Assembly (NCBI RefSeq): GCF_964340395.1 | Contig: NC_135554.1 | Coordinates: 6,266,975 to 6,330,974, forward strand | Length of the DNA stretch: 64,000 bases | From: Glandiceps talaboti | Lineage: Eukaryota; Hemichordata; Enteropneusta; Spengelidae | Reading direction: 5' to 3' | In this document: positions 33,600 through 46,131 of the stretch, piece after piece | Layout: every line of letters starts with the position of its first letter | Numbering within the stretch: the stretch's first letter is position 1 | The notes under the pieces: generated by a model | Told to the model about the DNA's origin: nothing | Database searches by the model: none | The model's input: only the letters and a program-made list of their open reading frames with translations | Translations under genes and position numbers: made by a program

Positions 33600-34530
33600 T
33601 TGTTTTGGTTATTTATGGGAACCTGATTGCAAGAATATTAATGCTGGTAGTACTGCAGCCATTGAGGCAGTCATTTTGCCTATCACTTGTGCTAGTTCCG
33701 AATTCCCTGACAGAAATTCGAGTCTTGCGGGATAGATTTGTACAGAACAATTTTGTTTTCCGGTAGAAACATTCTCATTTTCACTGAGTTGAGGAAACCC
33801 AGAAACTATATCGCCTGAGTTGGGGCAAGGTGGGATACGGATTTCTCCCAGTTTATTCCGAATCCCAGATGTTGAAGTAGAAGTACTATGCATATCCAAT
33901 CCCCTTCATTTAGGTGATCTTGCATGTGCAAACCTTCCATTTTGAAATGTCCGTATGGTATGAACTTGTTCAATGGTTTTAGGTTGATCACTGGACGATG
34001 ACCCCAATCTTTTCTTTGGCACTTTGAAACTTTGATTTCCCCCTTTTAGCATCTTTTTTTTTTTACAGCTTCATCGATTAGAAGAGGTTGACTTTGTGGA
34101 AATTTTGGACTTTGCGGAAGTCTTGTTTGAATTGGAACTGTGGAAAATTATATATGTAACCTCACAAAATTGAGAGGATGTTGGGTCTTTTGTCAGCTTT
34201 TGCCAATTCTGAACATACTCTTTCAACCGACCTGCCAGGAGTAGAGTTTGGTTTATGCTCTGCCCTGATAAGTTTAACAGTCGCATTGCTGGATGAATAT
34301 TGTCTTGCCACTCCAGCTTCATTTTGCTTTCCATGTTGTCTGGAGCTATTTCCAGAGAGACTTTTGGGGAATTTAGACAACTTTCCTTTGAAGGTAATTG
34401 TTTTGCGTTTAGCTGTAACGTACCTGTCTTTAACATATCTGTCTTTCCCCTTGTAGGGGGTTGATTTTCTATGATTGGATTGGATTGGCCCCCCAAACTG
34501 CCATCTACTTTTTGGGGTCCCACCTCAAAA
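33600..34530 (-). pseudogene. DIRS-like retrotransposon remnant
   Basis: The minus-strand frame 34,523-34,071 contains LLLAGRLKEYVQNWQKLTKDP, resembling the (G)GRLxxFxxNWxxLTxDP region before the reverse transcriptase of DIRS/Ngaro elements. A second frame, 33,899-33,609, contains RLEFLSGNSELAQVIGKMTA, resembling the QLASLIGKL(V/I)AS region after the polymerase domain. The polymerase between them is missing. DIRS elements use a tyrosine recombinase to insert; none is seen here. The family call is from memory of motif layout. Confidence 0.5.
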
Positions 34531-34985
34531 CCTCTGCCCGACCTCTTTTGGTGAACACCACATGTTGACGTTTACTTGGATTGGTACCCAGTTCATCAGC
34601 AAGTTCTCTTGCCCTCTTCGTTGACTTTGCCACTTGGTGATATCTCGTTCAAATTAAGTTCCAAACAGCTCACTGCTGGGTTTCTGCAGAATGTCAGCAT
34701 GCTTTCCCATTATACCTTAGCTCGTTTAATGTCTTTGGTGAGCTTGAGAAGTTTGTCGATATCGATGGTAGTTTACTGCAGCATTGGCTTGTTCAACGAG
34801 CATCACAGTTTTATCAAGTAAATTCACTGTGTCCTCCTTCTTTTTTCACCACATTCTTATTGCATGCATGTTACACCATAATTGGGATAAGGGACCCATA
34901 ATATTCAGCAGTTTATGCTGACTTTTAGCAAGTTCTACACATACAGTTGGTTTTTTTCAGTGCCTTTTTCAGCACTATAACCCTT

Positions 34986-35662
34986 GGCTATATAGCATCG
35001 ATATAGCTGTCCACCTTGGAATATATAGCATCGATATAGCTGTCCACCTTGGAATATATAGCATCGATATAGCTGTCCACCTTGGAATATATAGCATCGA
35101 TATAGCTGTCCACCTTGGAATATATAGCATCGATATAGCTGTCCACCTTGGAATATAGCATCGATATAGCTGTCCACCTTGGAATATATAGCATCGATAT
35201 AGCTGTCCACCTTGGAATATATAGCATCGATATAGCTGTCCACCTTGGAATATAGCATCGATATAGCTGTCTACCTTGGAATATATAGCATCGATATAGC
35301 TGTCCACCTTGGAATATATAGCATCGATATAGCTGTCCACCTTGGAATATAGCATCGATATAGCTGTCCACCTTGGAATATAGCATCGATATAGCTGTCC
35401 ACCTTGGAATATATAGCATCGATATAGCTGTCCACCTTGGAATATATAGCATCGATATAGCTGTCCACCTTGGAATATAGCATCGATATAGCTGTCTACC
35501 TTGGAATATATAGCATCGATATAGCTGTCCACCTTGGAATATAGCATCGATATAGCTGTCCACCTTGGAATATATAGCATCGATATAGCTGTCTACCTTG
35601 GAATATAGCATCGATATAGCTGTCCACCTTGGAATATAGCATCGATATAGCTGTCCACCTTG
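34986..35662. repeat. Minisatellite, 31- and 33-bp units
   Basis: About 21 head-to-tail copies of GCATCGATATAGCTGTCCAC plus CTTGGAATATA or CTTGGAATATATA. Unit length alternates between 31 and 33 by one AT step. A few copies have GTCTACC in place of GTCCACC. The long minus-strand frames over it are a product of the repeat and are not genes. Confidence 0.95.
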
Positions 35663-35668
35663 GGTACC

Positions 35669-35990
35669 TCAAGACACACTGACTCTAGGAACAGGATGGA
35701 ATACCATTACACGTTCATTTATATTTTTGTCTTTGACACTTTTTCTGAAGTTTTTATCAACATAGGACTGCAAATCTGATGGCAGTTGCCACAAATTGTT
35801 CTCCTCTTCGGGATCAAACTCATTTAAAATACGAACAGCTGATGGATAAAAACTGTTTTTGAAACGATTGGTTTTGACTTTTGAAAGACCTGTAACGTGT
35901 ACCGGATGGTAACATGTCAAACAATGGGTGAGCCGGGTGATAAATGGCACTCCCATAGAATGGGGATATACGTATGTACCGCGGTTTTGA
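35669..35990 (-). pseudogene. Non-LTR retrotransposon 3' tail
   Basis: The minus-strand frame holds KVKTNRFKNSFYPSAVRILN followed by a helical, charged tail ending at about 35,669. This matches the fragment at 1725-1815 and the extreme C-terminus of animal non-LTR polyproteins. The 5' part is absent. The adjacent minisatellite begins at the 3' side of the coding tail. Confidence 0.5.
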
Positions 35991-36033
35991 CACCCCCCCC
36001 CCCACTTTAAATAACGCACTTTGTCACATTCAA

Positions 36034-36039
<6 letters not shown>

Positions 36040-36097
<58 letters not shown>
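36040..36097. repeat. AT dinucleotide microsatellite
   Basis: Alternating TA, nearly 30 units. Confidence 0.95.
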
Positions 36098-36098
<1 letters not shown>

Positions 36099-36681
36099 TT
36101 TAGACTTTATTTCTCAAGGCCCTAAAACCTCACGCCATCACCCCAAGGGCAGAGCCAGGAGTTGAGTTCCTCACCCCAAGGCCAGAAGTCGAGTGTCTTA
36201 AATTTTACAAATCACTTACAGGAAAACTTCCCGAGATGGCATAAATTTATAAAAGCACGTCTAAATTATTGTCTTTATAGCAATGTCAGCTACGTGTATA
36301 AACAGCGTCATGTCTGAACCCAAACACGGTAATTACAAATTCATGACAGCGCAACTGAATTATTACAAGCTACCAAGTTTGCCTGTCACATGCTGTACAT
36401 AGATTAAGGAAAACATAACACAGGTAGACTTAGTAGGTTGATAGAATTCAGCTGTAACTTTATGCCAGTGCAGTACTGGCATAACTGTGTGTCTGAAAAG
36501 GTTATTAGTTGCATACCACAACTGTGTTTTCTGATGTACAGGTGTTCATCAATGTTCACAATATACTCTAGACTACATGTTACATGTATTTATTTTTGTA
36601 CACGCTTTGGCATGAAATTACAGATACTGCAGCAACAGTTACCATTTGATTCATGACTGGTTTGAGTTTTAATGGGATAAC

Positions 36682-37260
36682 TTAGTTCAACAAGTGGAAG
36701 GTTTTCATGCGCCCAATTGCCCTTTCTACGTGAATACGTAACCTGGCAATTCTACGTGTGTCAAGAACCTCAGAAGCATTCAGTCTCTTACCTTTTCCAT
36801 ATTCAGTTTTCCGTGTAAATGGGGGAATACGTAGAGTAGCTTTTTTTCTCAATAGCAAATCTCTAATATTGAACCCCCTATCAGCCATAATTTCATCGCC
36901 TTCATTAATTAAGTCTAAATATCCACTGTGTTCTGTTACATATCTGTCTGACACATTTTCACCCCATAAGTTTGATAAATTTTAAAATGAAAAGGTACCT
37001 GATGGCGTTATAGATACAAGCAACTTAAATGTGTTATGGGATTTATAGGAACTGTATGTGGAAATTTGAGCCTTTGTGCAATCTATGATACTATTTGTGT
37101 TTGGATACTGTTCCCTAAATGATAGTGGCAATTACTTCATGACTTGCTCCCTCGATGGAATTTTAATAGTCAGCGACATTACTTTGGAAATGTATGTAAT
37201 CCAGGTTGTAAATATCTGTGAAACTCTAGTCTTTGAAACCCCGAAAATATCCCCAACAAA
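36682..37260 (-). pseudogene. DDE transposase remnant (DDE_Tnp_4 type)
   Basis: Minus-strand text in pieces: IPSREQV, then REQYPNTNSIIDCTKAQI..YSSYKSHNTFKLLVSITPSG (about 37,120-36,990). An open frame follows from 36,954 with SDRYVTEHSGYLDLINEGD, IMADRGFNI and IARLRIHVERAIGRMK, ending at a stop at 36,682. IDC, the YSSYK.HNT block, MADRGF and HVERAIGR are hallmarks of the THAP-linked DDE_Tnp_4 transposases of ISL2EU/Harbinger-like elements. Frameshifts near 36,970 and 37,130 and the loss of both ends make it inactive. No terminal repeats were found. Confidence 0.7.
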
Positions 37261-37261
37261 A

Positions 37262-38460
37262 AAAAGTAAGCAATCTTAAACGTAATCTAACTAAAGTCAA
37301 AATTCATGAAAAATAAATACATCAATATAATAAATATACTATTCAACATTAAACATGGTGTCTTGCTTTAGCTTCAATGCTATAATAAGTTATTGAATAG
37401 AGGGATATCATAAACTGTCTGGTATGATTGATGGAAACTAATGAATTTGTTATTCAAAAAAAAATTGTAGGTCAATAGGAACAAAACAAATATATCCCCA
37501 AGTAATATGATTCTTCAGGTGTAAACAAAATGACCAGTCTATAAGGTAACAATACTGTGTTCAACAGAATTAAATACAATATAATACAGCAGGGTGTTTG
37601 ACTAGGAATACTAAAGAGCAAAATACATGTACAAATTATTAGAAAAGTGCTCACCCAATCTAAAACAGACCATGAGGGTGTTCTATCTATCTCCGTGTTT
37701 CTAATATACTCTGTCCGAAAAAGAGTTACAAAATAATTGTCTAAGCATGACAATAAATGCACTTGGTTTATACACTTGTATCTACACTCTGAGGTGGGTA
37801 TGGTTAGACCATGTTAAATTGTTCACATTTAAAAAAGTCTAGAATTTTTACAAAGCAAGTACTGAGTACCTACCAGGCTAGTCCTGCCTACAGACGGTGC
37901 ACAAGTCTATATTACTGACTTGAGAAATAGGAGGGACAATTGTCAGAACCGAGTCCCGGATTACTCCATATGCAAGCAGGACTACTACTACCAGGCGTAT
38001 TACTCGTATCAGGTTCACAAACATCAACAAACCTCTTCAACACAGTTATCATAGTATGAAACATCCATCCATTCATCTGAAGTAGTATCACCATTTCGTG
38101 TTTGTGGTATTTCATTTCCCGATCTGGCGATGGGACGTTTCCAACACGCAAACGCGGCTGCTTGTTGACATATGAACACTACGGTGTCAGCTGATCGACA
38201 TAAAACAGACTGCTTATAGTTGTTGTAAGCGAACAACGTCGGGACAAACTCAAGAATAGTAGTTTGGTGACCAACCTTCCTCTCGTCTCAGCATCTTCAC
38301 CCACAGGGAGCTCAGGCTCATTTAGTTCTGTTTACAAATATAAACAAAACGAAACAAACAAACAAGTAAACAAATAAACAAGTAAACAAACAAAATAAAC
38401 CGACAAATGAGTAGATACATACATGATAAACGACAACAAACCAGCGAACAAACAAACACT
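37262..38460. other. No recognisable gene
   Basis: AT-rich with only short frames; a run of AAACAAACAAAC-type repeats lies at about 38,340-38,460. Confidence 0.5.
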
Positions 38461-38462
38461 GA

Positions 38463-38530
38463 CCCCCCCCCCCCCCGAAATGGTCACATATGGAAATAAC
38501 CCACCATATGTGACCATTGGGGGGGGGGGG
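38463..38530. repeat. Hairpin with poly-C/poly-G ends
   Basis: A run of C, then AATGGTCACATATGG, an 11-base loop, CCATATGTGACCATT and a run of G. The stem is exact over at least 25 bases. It could be the tip of a foldback element. Confidence 0.75.
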
Positions 38531-38639
38531 CAGTGCTGCTGACGGTAAACCACAGGGATTTTTTTAGCCGTAATGTAGATCGGAGTACGTTCTAGAATTA
38601 CAGCCGTCCAATATGGAAAGCCACAACTGACTTAAGTGT

Positions 38640-39239
38640 GCAATTACTATTATTGTATGTGCAAATACTATGTTATTATGTGCATTCAATAGTTTATTAT
38701 GTGCTTACTTTAAGTTATTATGTGCATACTGTATTATTCTATGTACAGTTACTATTATTGTATGTGCAAACACTATGTTATTATGTGCATTAAATAGTTT
38801 ATTATGTACAGTTACTATTATTGTATGTGCAAACACTATGTTAGTATGTGCATTTAATAGTTTATTATGTACAGTTACTATTGTTGTATGTGCAAACACT
38901 ATGTTAGTATGTGCATTTAATAGTTTATGTACAGTTACTATTATTATATGTGCTATCACTATGTTATTATGTGCATTAAATAGTTTATTATGTACTAACC
39001 TTAAGTTATTATGTGCATACTGTATTATTCAATGTACAGTTACTATTATTGTATATGCTAACGCTATGTTATTATGTGCATTAAATAGTTTATTATGTAC
39101 TAACCTTAAGTTATTATGTGCATACTGTATTATTAAATGTACAGTTACTATTATTGTATGTGCAAACGGTATGTTATTATGTGCATTAAATAGTTTATTA
39201 TGTACAGTTACTATTATTGTATGTGCAAACACTATGTTA
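38640..39239. repeat. Complex minisatellite, ~62-65 bp unit
   Basis: Repeats of TGTACAGTTACTATTATTGT, then ATGTGCAAACACTATGTTAT, then TATGTGCATTAAATAGTTTA, with some units extended by a CTTAAGTTATTATGTGCATA block. It ends exactly where viral NS1 begins (39,240). Confidence 0.9.
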
Positions 39240-41178
39240 GTGCAGATTCCATGTGGGTAAAAACCTATGGCTTGAGTTATGTGTTAACAATATCTCATCA
39301 CCATGGTGATATACTGTCGGTCTCTTCATGAGGAAATTGATGAAGACATCGTCGTATTCTTTCCAATCTCTTTGGGTAAATTTGGTTTCACCCAATTTAT
39401 CTAAACAAGCATACCAATATTGATTAATGCCTGTAGCACTAGTACTTGGTAAATGTTGATCCGTCTCTATGGTTGACGTATCTTCATCATCTGTAGTAAC
39501 TGTCCAGTCACTATCTAACACTGCATTACTATCAAAAACTGCATTTATGATTTCAGTTTTTTCAGCATCAGTCAGTTTTAGTTTGGGTACTAGATTTATA
39601 TTATCTGTTAGTTTTAACTTTGTAGCAGATTCATTGTCTATTAAGACATATTTAGAAGTCTCCCACATTGTTACGATTTCATGCTGGATTTCTCCTTGAC
39701 TATTAAGCGTAGACAAGTCGAATGTCCCTTCTACAATAGAACGGATAACATTCCAAACCATGGGCGACAAATCCTTCTTTACATCTTTGAGACGCGGATA
39801 TTCGCGCATGTCCTCGCACGCGAACAACATTCTATTACGGAACGCTGTCTCTTGCGAACTAACAGAATACCATAAAGAACGGTTGGCCGTTATGTATATG
39901 GGAGTACGCTCGAGCACAACCGCCGTTCTACCTTTACGGTTTATTTGAGTCCTCATACCCTCGAATACGGCTTTAGCACTTTCACAATTAAAATCATTTA
40001 ATGTAAATTCATTAGCCATAGTAATACGAGTATGTAGGCAACTCTCAAACATAAAGTTTGAAGCCGATTCGTTTGAGACCTTTATATCACCCCAGTACCT
40101 GGCAATGGGGTGTAAAGATCTCATCACCCAAGACTTTCCGGCATTGCTTGCACCTACCAGGTAGAGCAAGTTTTGCTTGGGTTCGCTTTTATCAAACCAT
40201 TTGACTATAACCCTATAAAAGTCAAATAGGTTGATGCATTGTGTTTTGCACCAGTCAATAAGTATCTCGAGAGATTCGTTGGCAGTTAGGTATTTCGTAT
40301 TATCTTGAAAAACATCTGCACTGTTTACCACAATATCTAGGAGTTCATTGAAAGAGGAAGACAAATACTCACTCTTAATGAGGTCCTGCGCTGTGTTAAA
40401 CAGATATAACGATTGTGGTCGGGATATAAAATTATACCAGTGATCCCTATCCGAATCATCCTCCTGGTTTGACTCTACCATCAAGCGTGTAAGATTAGGC
40501 AGGTCCGTTGGATTATATTGTTTTATGAGTCTCTTTATATACAGGAGGTCCTCTTCGTTCTTCGTCTTCTTCTTATCTCTGGCCTGCCTTTTCTCCTCCA
40601 TGTCGTCAGTCTCCGTGTTACTTACGGCATTCATTACATTCTCCAGAGGAGTTGCATTGTCATACATTTCGAAAAGATGTTCCTTGCTTCTCCCTTTGAT
40701 GTAAGCGGCGAAACTTTTGAGAATTTTACATCTTTGGGACACGATCATTAGATCCTTGTTCAACTTCTCAAAATTCCCTTTGCCGTTGCGAAATGCTTGA
40801 ATCTGTCTAACGTCAGTCTGATTGCCCAAAGTAGCAAGCACATGCACATGCGGGCCCTCATAACGGCTGCAAGGGTCCTCCTCGCCATTGTGGAAGGCAC
40901 CATAGCTATCCACGCCAGAATAAGACAGAAAATCGAAAAAGTCTCTTGCCTCTGCTTTAACTCTTTCATATGCCTCTTCTTTCTGAGTCGTTGTCTGGTG
41001 ACGACCTACTGAAATTAATAATGAATATACAGGCTTCAAAGTTGTAGCCGGGTGTCTGACGTGCTTCAACCCCGGAATGTACATCGGGGTTAACAGCAAA
41101 CTTCTCAAAATGACTCGGTAATCTCGGTTTAGTATACTTCTCAAGGATTGCTTGAGCTTCTCCTCTCACATACGCCAT
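39240..41178 (-). pseudogene. NS1: Type A NS1, C-terminally truncated, one frameshift
   Basis: The ATG at 41,178 opens MAYVRGEAQAILEKYTKP. A 4-base loss near 41,012 shifts the frame, and the rest is open to about 39,240 (FLPTWNLH). The HUH motif GPHVHVLATLG, Walker A GASNAGKSW and the ITANRSLWY sensor region are all present. The Cys-rich C-terminus (about 290 codons) is gone, cut at the start of a minisatellite. Relative to the copy at 41,782 on the other strand this gene is diverged (for instance SHFEKFAVNPDVHSG), so the two are not a simple inverted duplication. Confidence 0.87.
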
Positions 41179-41305
41179 ACCTTACGCCTTGTAGTAGTAT
41201 TTTCACGGAGCTGGATAATAACGCTGCTAATGCTGCGGTAATAATATCAGGAATGCCGTTACATGTCGCTAACCGTTAAACGTTCCATTCTATCCTTCCT
41301 TTTCC

Positions 41306-41323
41306 CACGCGCTACAGCGCGTG
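41306..41323. promoter_or_regulatory. Conserved GC palindrome, minus-strand NS1 leader
   Basis: CACGCGCTACAGCGCGTG is the reverse complement of the site in the plus-strand copies, 128 bases before the NS1 start at 41,178. Confidence 0.5.
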
Positions 41324-41417
41324 ATAAAAAAAAGAATTTCTTATGCATAAATTATAGATAAGCGCTTATATAAAATATTTTTCAAATATGGTGGTCAAAA
41401 AAAAATCCCTTAATAGA

Positions 41418-41590
41418 AGGACCTTCATATACGGTTATTTGCTTACGGTGGTCAACCACCACAGTCTCTAATATAATAAATGCGAGCAAACCCACTTGCG
41501 AGCATTTATTATATTAGAGACTGTGGTGGTCACGTCCGCAACGCCGCCGTCGGCGGCGTTGCGTTGCACGACGGTGACCACCACAGTTTC
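41418..41590. repeat. Left-end telomere shared by two divergent viral copies, one arm lost
   Basis: The outer stem (TATACGGTTATTTGCTTACG), one AT-rich palindromic arm and the central GC palindrome (GTGGTCACGTCCGCAACGCC to GTGACCACCACAG, 41,525-41,588) are present. The second arm and outer stem are deleted, and the sequence goes straight into TTTCCTAAGCGCTTATC of the plus-strand leader. Confidence 0.8.
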
Positions 41591-41636
41591 CTAAGCGCTT
41601 ATCTATAATTTATGCATAAGAAATTCTTTTTTTTTA

Positions 41637-41654
41637 CACGCGCTGTAGCGCGTG
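41637..41654. promoter_or_regulatory. Conserved GC palindrome in the NS1 leader
   Basis: CACGCGCTGTAGCGCGTG, 128 bases before ATG 41,782. Confidence 0.5.
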
Positions 41655-41781
41655 GGAAAAGGAAGGAAGAATGGAACGATTAACGGTTAGCGACATCTAA
41701 CGGCATTCCTGATATTATACTTGCAGCGTAAGCAGCATATACAGCAAGCTCCTGAGAAATTACTTCAACAAGGCGTAAGGT

Positions 41782-43757
41782 ATGGCGTATTTAAGAGGAA
41801 ATACTCAAGATATATTGGAGAAGTACACTAAACCTAGATTGCCGTCGCAATATGAAAGATTCGCTATCAATCCCGACGTAAATTCCGGGATTGAAGCTAG
41901 GCAGACACCAGGCTACAATTTTGAAGCCACTATTTTCATTATAAAGTATCGTTCGGTAGGAAGGAACCAAACAACAACCCAGAAGGAAGAAGCCTACGAA
42001 CGTGTCAAGTCAGAGGCAAGAGACTTTTTTGACTTTTTGTCGTATTCAGGAGTTGATAGTTATGGAGCATTCCATAATGGCGAAGAGGACCCTTGTTCAC
42101 GTTATGAAGGTCCGCACGTACATGTACTTGCTAGCCTTGGTAATAACACAGATGTTAGACAAATTCAAAGTTTTCGTAATGGGAAGAGCAACTTTGAAAA
42201 ACTCAACAAGGACTTAATGATTGTATCACAACGGTGTAAAATCTTAAAGTCCTTCGCCGCGTACATCAAAGGCAGAAGTAAGGAGCAGTTATTTCAAATG
42301 TACGACAACGCCACACCTTTAGAAGACGTAATGGCAGCAGTCAGCAATTCCGATACTAATGATATGGAGGAGAAGAGGCAAACCAGAGACAAGAAGAAAA
42401 CCAAGAATGAGGAAGATCTACTCTACATTAAGAGACTGATAAAACAATATAACCCTACTGATTTACCCAATTTAACCCGGCTGATGGTGGAATCGAATCA
42501 GGAAGACGATAATGATAGAGATCATTGGTACAACTTTATCAGCCGGCCTCAATCGTTGTACTTATTCAACACAGCGCAGGATTTAATAAAGAGTGAGTAT
42601 TTGTCGTCCTCTTTTAACGAATTACTAGATATTGTGGTGAATAGTACAGATGTTTTTCAAGACAATTCGAAATACCTGTCTGTCAATGAATCTCTAGAAA
42701 TCCTAATCGACTGGTGTAAAATACAATGTATCAATCTATTTGACTTTTTTAGAGTAATAGTCAAATGGTTTGACAAGACTGAACCCAAACAGAACTTGCT
42801 CTACCTGGTAGGTGCGAGTAATGCCGGAAAATCATGGGTCATGAGATCTTTGCATCCTATTGCCAGATATTGGGGTGATATCAAAGTATCAAATGAGTCG
42901 GCTTCAAACTTTATGTTTGAAAGTTGTTTGCATACCAGAATTACTATGGCTAACGAGTTTTCACTGAATGATTTCAACTGTGAAAGCGCAAAGGCAGTAT
43001 TTGAAGGTATGAGAACGCAAATTAACCGTAAAGGAAGAACAGCGGTAGTTCTAGAACGTACGCCAATCTATATTACCGCTAACCGTTCTTTATGGTATAC
43101 TGTCAGTTCACAAGAAACGGCATTCAGAAATCGAATGTTGTTCACGTGTGAAGATATGCGCGAATATCCGCGTCTTAAGGACATTAAAAAGGATATGTCG
43201 CCGTTGGTTTGGAACATGGTTCGTTCTATTGTAGAAGGAACGTTCGACCTGTCTACTCTCGATAGTCAGGATAGATATTACATCAATATCCAACATGATT
43301 TAGTTACAATGTGGGAAACGTCTAAGTACGTTACTATAGATAAAGAATCTCCTACGAAACTAAAACTGACAGATAAAATAAAAGTCGTACCACAACTGAA
43401 GCTCACTGAGGAAGAACATGCAGAGATAATGAACGCCGTGTTTGATAACAATGCTGTTCCCGATAGTGATTGGTCAGTAACATTAGAGGCTGAAGAAACG
43501 TCAACAATACAGACGGATTCTCATTTGCCGAGTTCTAGTTCAGAAGGTATAAACCAATATTGGTTTGCCTGTCTAGACAAGTTGGGTGAAACAAAATTCA
43601 CTCAAGATAACTGGAAAGAATACGATGATGTCTTCATCACTTTTTTAATGAAGAGACCTACCGTATATCACCATGGCGATGAAGTATTGCTAAATCATAC
43701 TACAGGCCATAGGTTTTTGCCAACATGGCATCTACATGATTTGTACGGCGATGACCG
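41782..43757 (+). pseudogene. NS1: Type A NS1, open but joined to the VP leader
   Basis: From ATG 41,782 (AAGGTATGG context) the frame is intact through the HUH motif GPHVHVLASLG, Walker A GASNAGKSW, MANEFS, the ITANRSLWY sensor and the start of the C-terminal region (LHDLYGDDR). At 43,757 it jumps into the leader of VP (ACACAGTACAAAAC) and stops 8 codons later. The missing part is about 280 codons of the Cys-rich/acidic C-terminus plus the two small ORFs. The upstream telomere and the whole gene are almost base-for-base the same as 49,966-52,177, so the two are recent duplicates. The catalytic domains look intact. Confidence 0.88.
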
Positions 43758-43815
43758 TAACACACAGTACAAAACTTAATACATAATAGACAAAATATTT
43801 CAATCAATATTAAAT

Positions 43816-46131
43816 ATGATAAAATTCCAAGTACCAGGAGGATATAAGTATTGTGGCCCAGGGACCAATTTAGCGGAAGAACAAGAAGCAATTAACGAAA
43901 TAGACGAAATATGTAAAGAACACGATATCAATTATAGCTCACCAGATATTAGTACAGAATATGCAGATCAATTAATGATAGAACGATTATCAAAAATTAA
44001 AGGATGGAAATCATTATATTTAAGAGCTGGAATGAGAGCAAAACAAGTATTAGATAATTTCGTAAACACAGATAAAGTATTAAGAGATCCATATTTTAAT
44101 AAAAGTGATCTAAAACGAAAATATAGTATTATTCAACAACAAACTGATGAAGCGGATCAACTAATTGATACTGGAGCTCAGCACGAGACAGCTGAAGGGT
44201 ATTGGCTACGTATGGCGGGAAGGATAATTGAAATGAGAAAACAACATCATGGAGATAAGGATTTATTTGGTCCTAAGGCATATGAAAAGCACGTCAGATA
44301 TAAAATAGCACAAGAAATATCAAATAGGGATGATGTACCATTAGAATGGACTAAAGATAATAGTGAAGAATTTGATCATCATATGTTTAATGAAGAACAT
44401 GATGAGAATTTCGAAAAATATAGTTTAGATACGAGATTCCCTAAGTTTTACAAATTAGCAGACTTCTCAAAAGACCATCATGATGGTGTATGGGAACGAA
44501 TGAAGAAAAATAAAGAACGTACTAAACAACAAAAACGAAAACAGGTAGATGACTCGCAAGAAACAGAAGAAGGAGGAGGAGAAGAAGAGGCTAATCCAGA
44601 AAAAAAGAGTAAACAAAACGAAAAAGAAGAAATGCCGAACGGAAATCAAGACCAGCAAACACAGCAAGGACAACAACCCATGCAGACGGACCAGCAAAAC
44701 AACCAAGAAGGCGATGGCGGTCCTACAGCTAGCTTTACGGGAAGTAACCCGTATACTATGCCAATGTTCGCTAGTAACGGAAGCTTTGACAATGGAGGCA
44801 CCTTGGAATTCACCAACACCATTCCGATATACATTGACAGGCAGGAATCTAGCAAAGTAACTATTACAGGTCATGCAGGTTATCCATATTCAACTGGACC
44901 ATCAACTAGACCAACAGTTCATCAAGATACAGAATTCAGAAGACAAAATTCAGTTAAATTTAAGCCTAATTGGTCATTTGTAGGTCATGATCATCCATTT
45001 CTAACAGCAGATGCAAGAAAATATCATTTCATAGCCAGTTATGCTAAAGAATGGAGAATTGTATCACATACAGTATCATTTAAAAATATAGCATGTCTAC
45101 CAGAAATAGATATGACAAATCAGAAAACAGTGATGCATATACCAGACCCAGTATTATTTATATACGAAGAAAGATCAAAAATGACTCCAGCAATTAGATG
45201 GTCTGATTTAGGTAACAGTAGACAGAAATACAATACAAAGATGGAAGAAATGTATCCTATGTACAAAGACATACTACATTGGACAAGAAGAAAATACACT
45301 TATCAAGATTTCAGAGAGAGAATTACTATGAAAGGATTGGAAATGGACCTATCAGATGAATATAGTGACAGATTCACTATGACATTCTTATGGAACAAAG
45401 TGAAAGAATTTGACGAACCATTGAGATTCACAGATGGTACTCATGTAACTGAAAAAGATATGAGAGTGGATGATCCACATGCAAGTACATTTCCAGGAAT
45501 ACATTCATGCGTACAAAGAGACTTAAGGATACCAAGTGAAGTCAATGACATATATGGTAATATAGGACCTGATCAAAGGCAACAACTATTAGACTCTATA
45601 CATTCAGAATGGAATCCATTTATGGAAGGTGGTGTATCACCAGTAAGGCAAGGAGACACTATGACTTTCAATTACAATAAACCAACACCTTGGTATTCAG
45701 TACATGCATGTCCACACAGATATAGAGTATGGAAAGATAATGCAGTAGAAAAAGGATCAGAAGGAAGTTTACATCCGGGTACTTTAGATCCTAATCAACA
45801 TATGCAAAGTTATATAGTAACACCAGGATTTGATGCTACTATACCTTGGCATGTATGGACAACTGAACAACAATGGCCAGGTGAAGAATATTCAAGAGAA
45901 AACGTCAATGACAGAAGACAATCAGGAAATTTAAATCCTGATGGTACAAGAAACTATATGATGGAATGTCCTAGACCACCAGCTATATGGATGGCACCAA
46001 AAAAATATGCTAATTCAGAAGGCAACTTAATTAACATAGCATGGATGATGGATATGCAAATAAAAACTGTAATTGAATGGAAACCACTCAGTCCAAACCA
46101 ATATGCTATACCAAAAGTCATAGGATATGAT
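43816..46131 (+). pseudogene. VP: VP capsid, intact N-terminus and core, last ~65 codons missing
   Basis: ATG 43,816 opens the phospholipase A2 domain: GGYKYCGPGTNLA calcium loop, then CKEHDINYSS with the catalytic His-Asp (residues about 5-45). A helical, Lys-rich region and a Lys/Glu/Gln linker follow. MPNGNQDQ (residue about 273) is a possible start for a smaller capsid protein. The capsid core runs from NPYTMPMF through KMTPAIRW to KVIGYD. At 46,131 the sequence turns into unrelated DNA and the frame closes after APVL. No internal break is present. In parvoviruses the phospholipase lets the particle leave the endosome, and the core builds the shell. Confidence 0.9.

Noticed and set aside
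34935-35611. Long minus-strand frames of repeated YSKVDSYIDA-type residues
   Set aside because: They are produced by a non-coding minisatellite read in different frames; no start context, splice sites or conserved protein.
34986-35662. CRISPR-like array of ~31-33 bp units
   Set aside because: Units are adjacent tandem copies without unique spacers, in animal DNA with no cas genes.
38670-39260. 196-codon frame over the second minisatellite
   Set aside because: Repeat-derived Cys/Leu/Ile text with frames open on both strands; no protein motif.
44467-44874. Minus-strand 135-codon hydrophobic frame opposite VP
   Set aside because: Shadow of the Lys/Glu-rich VP linker; it recurs wherever VP recurs and has no independent start signal.
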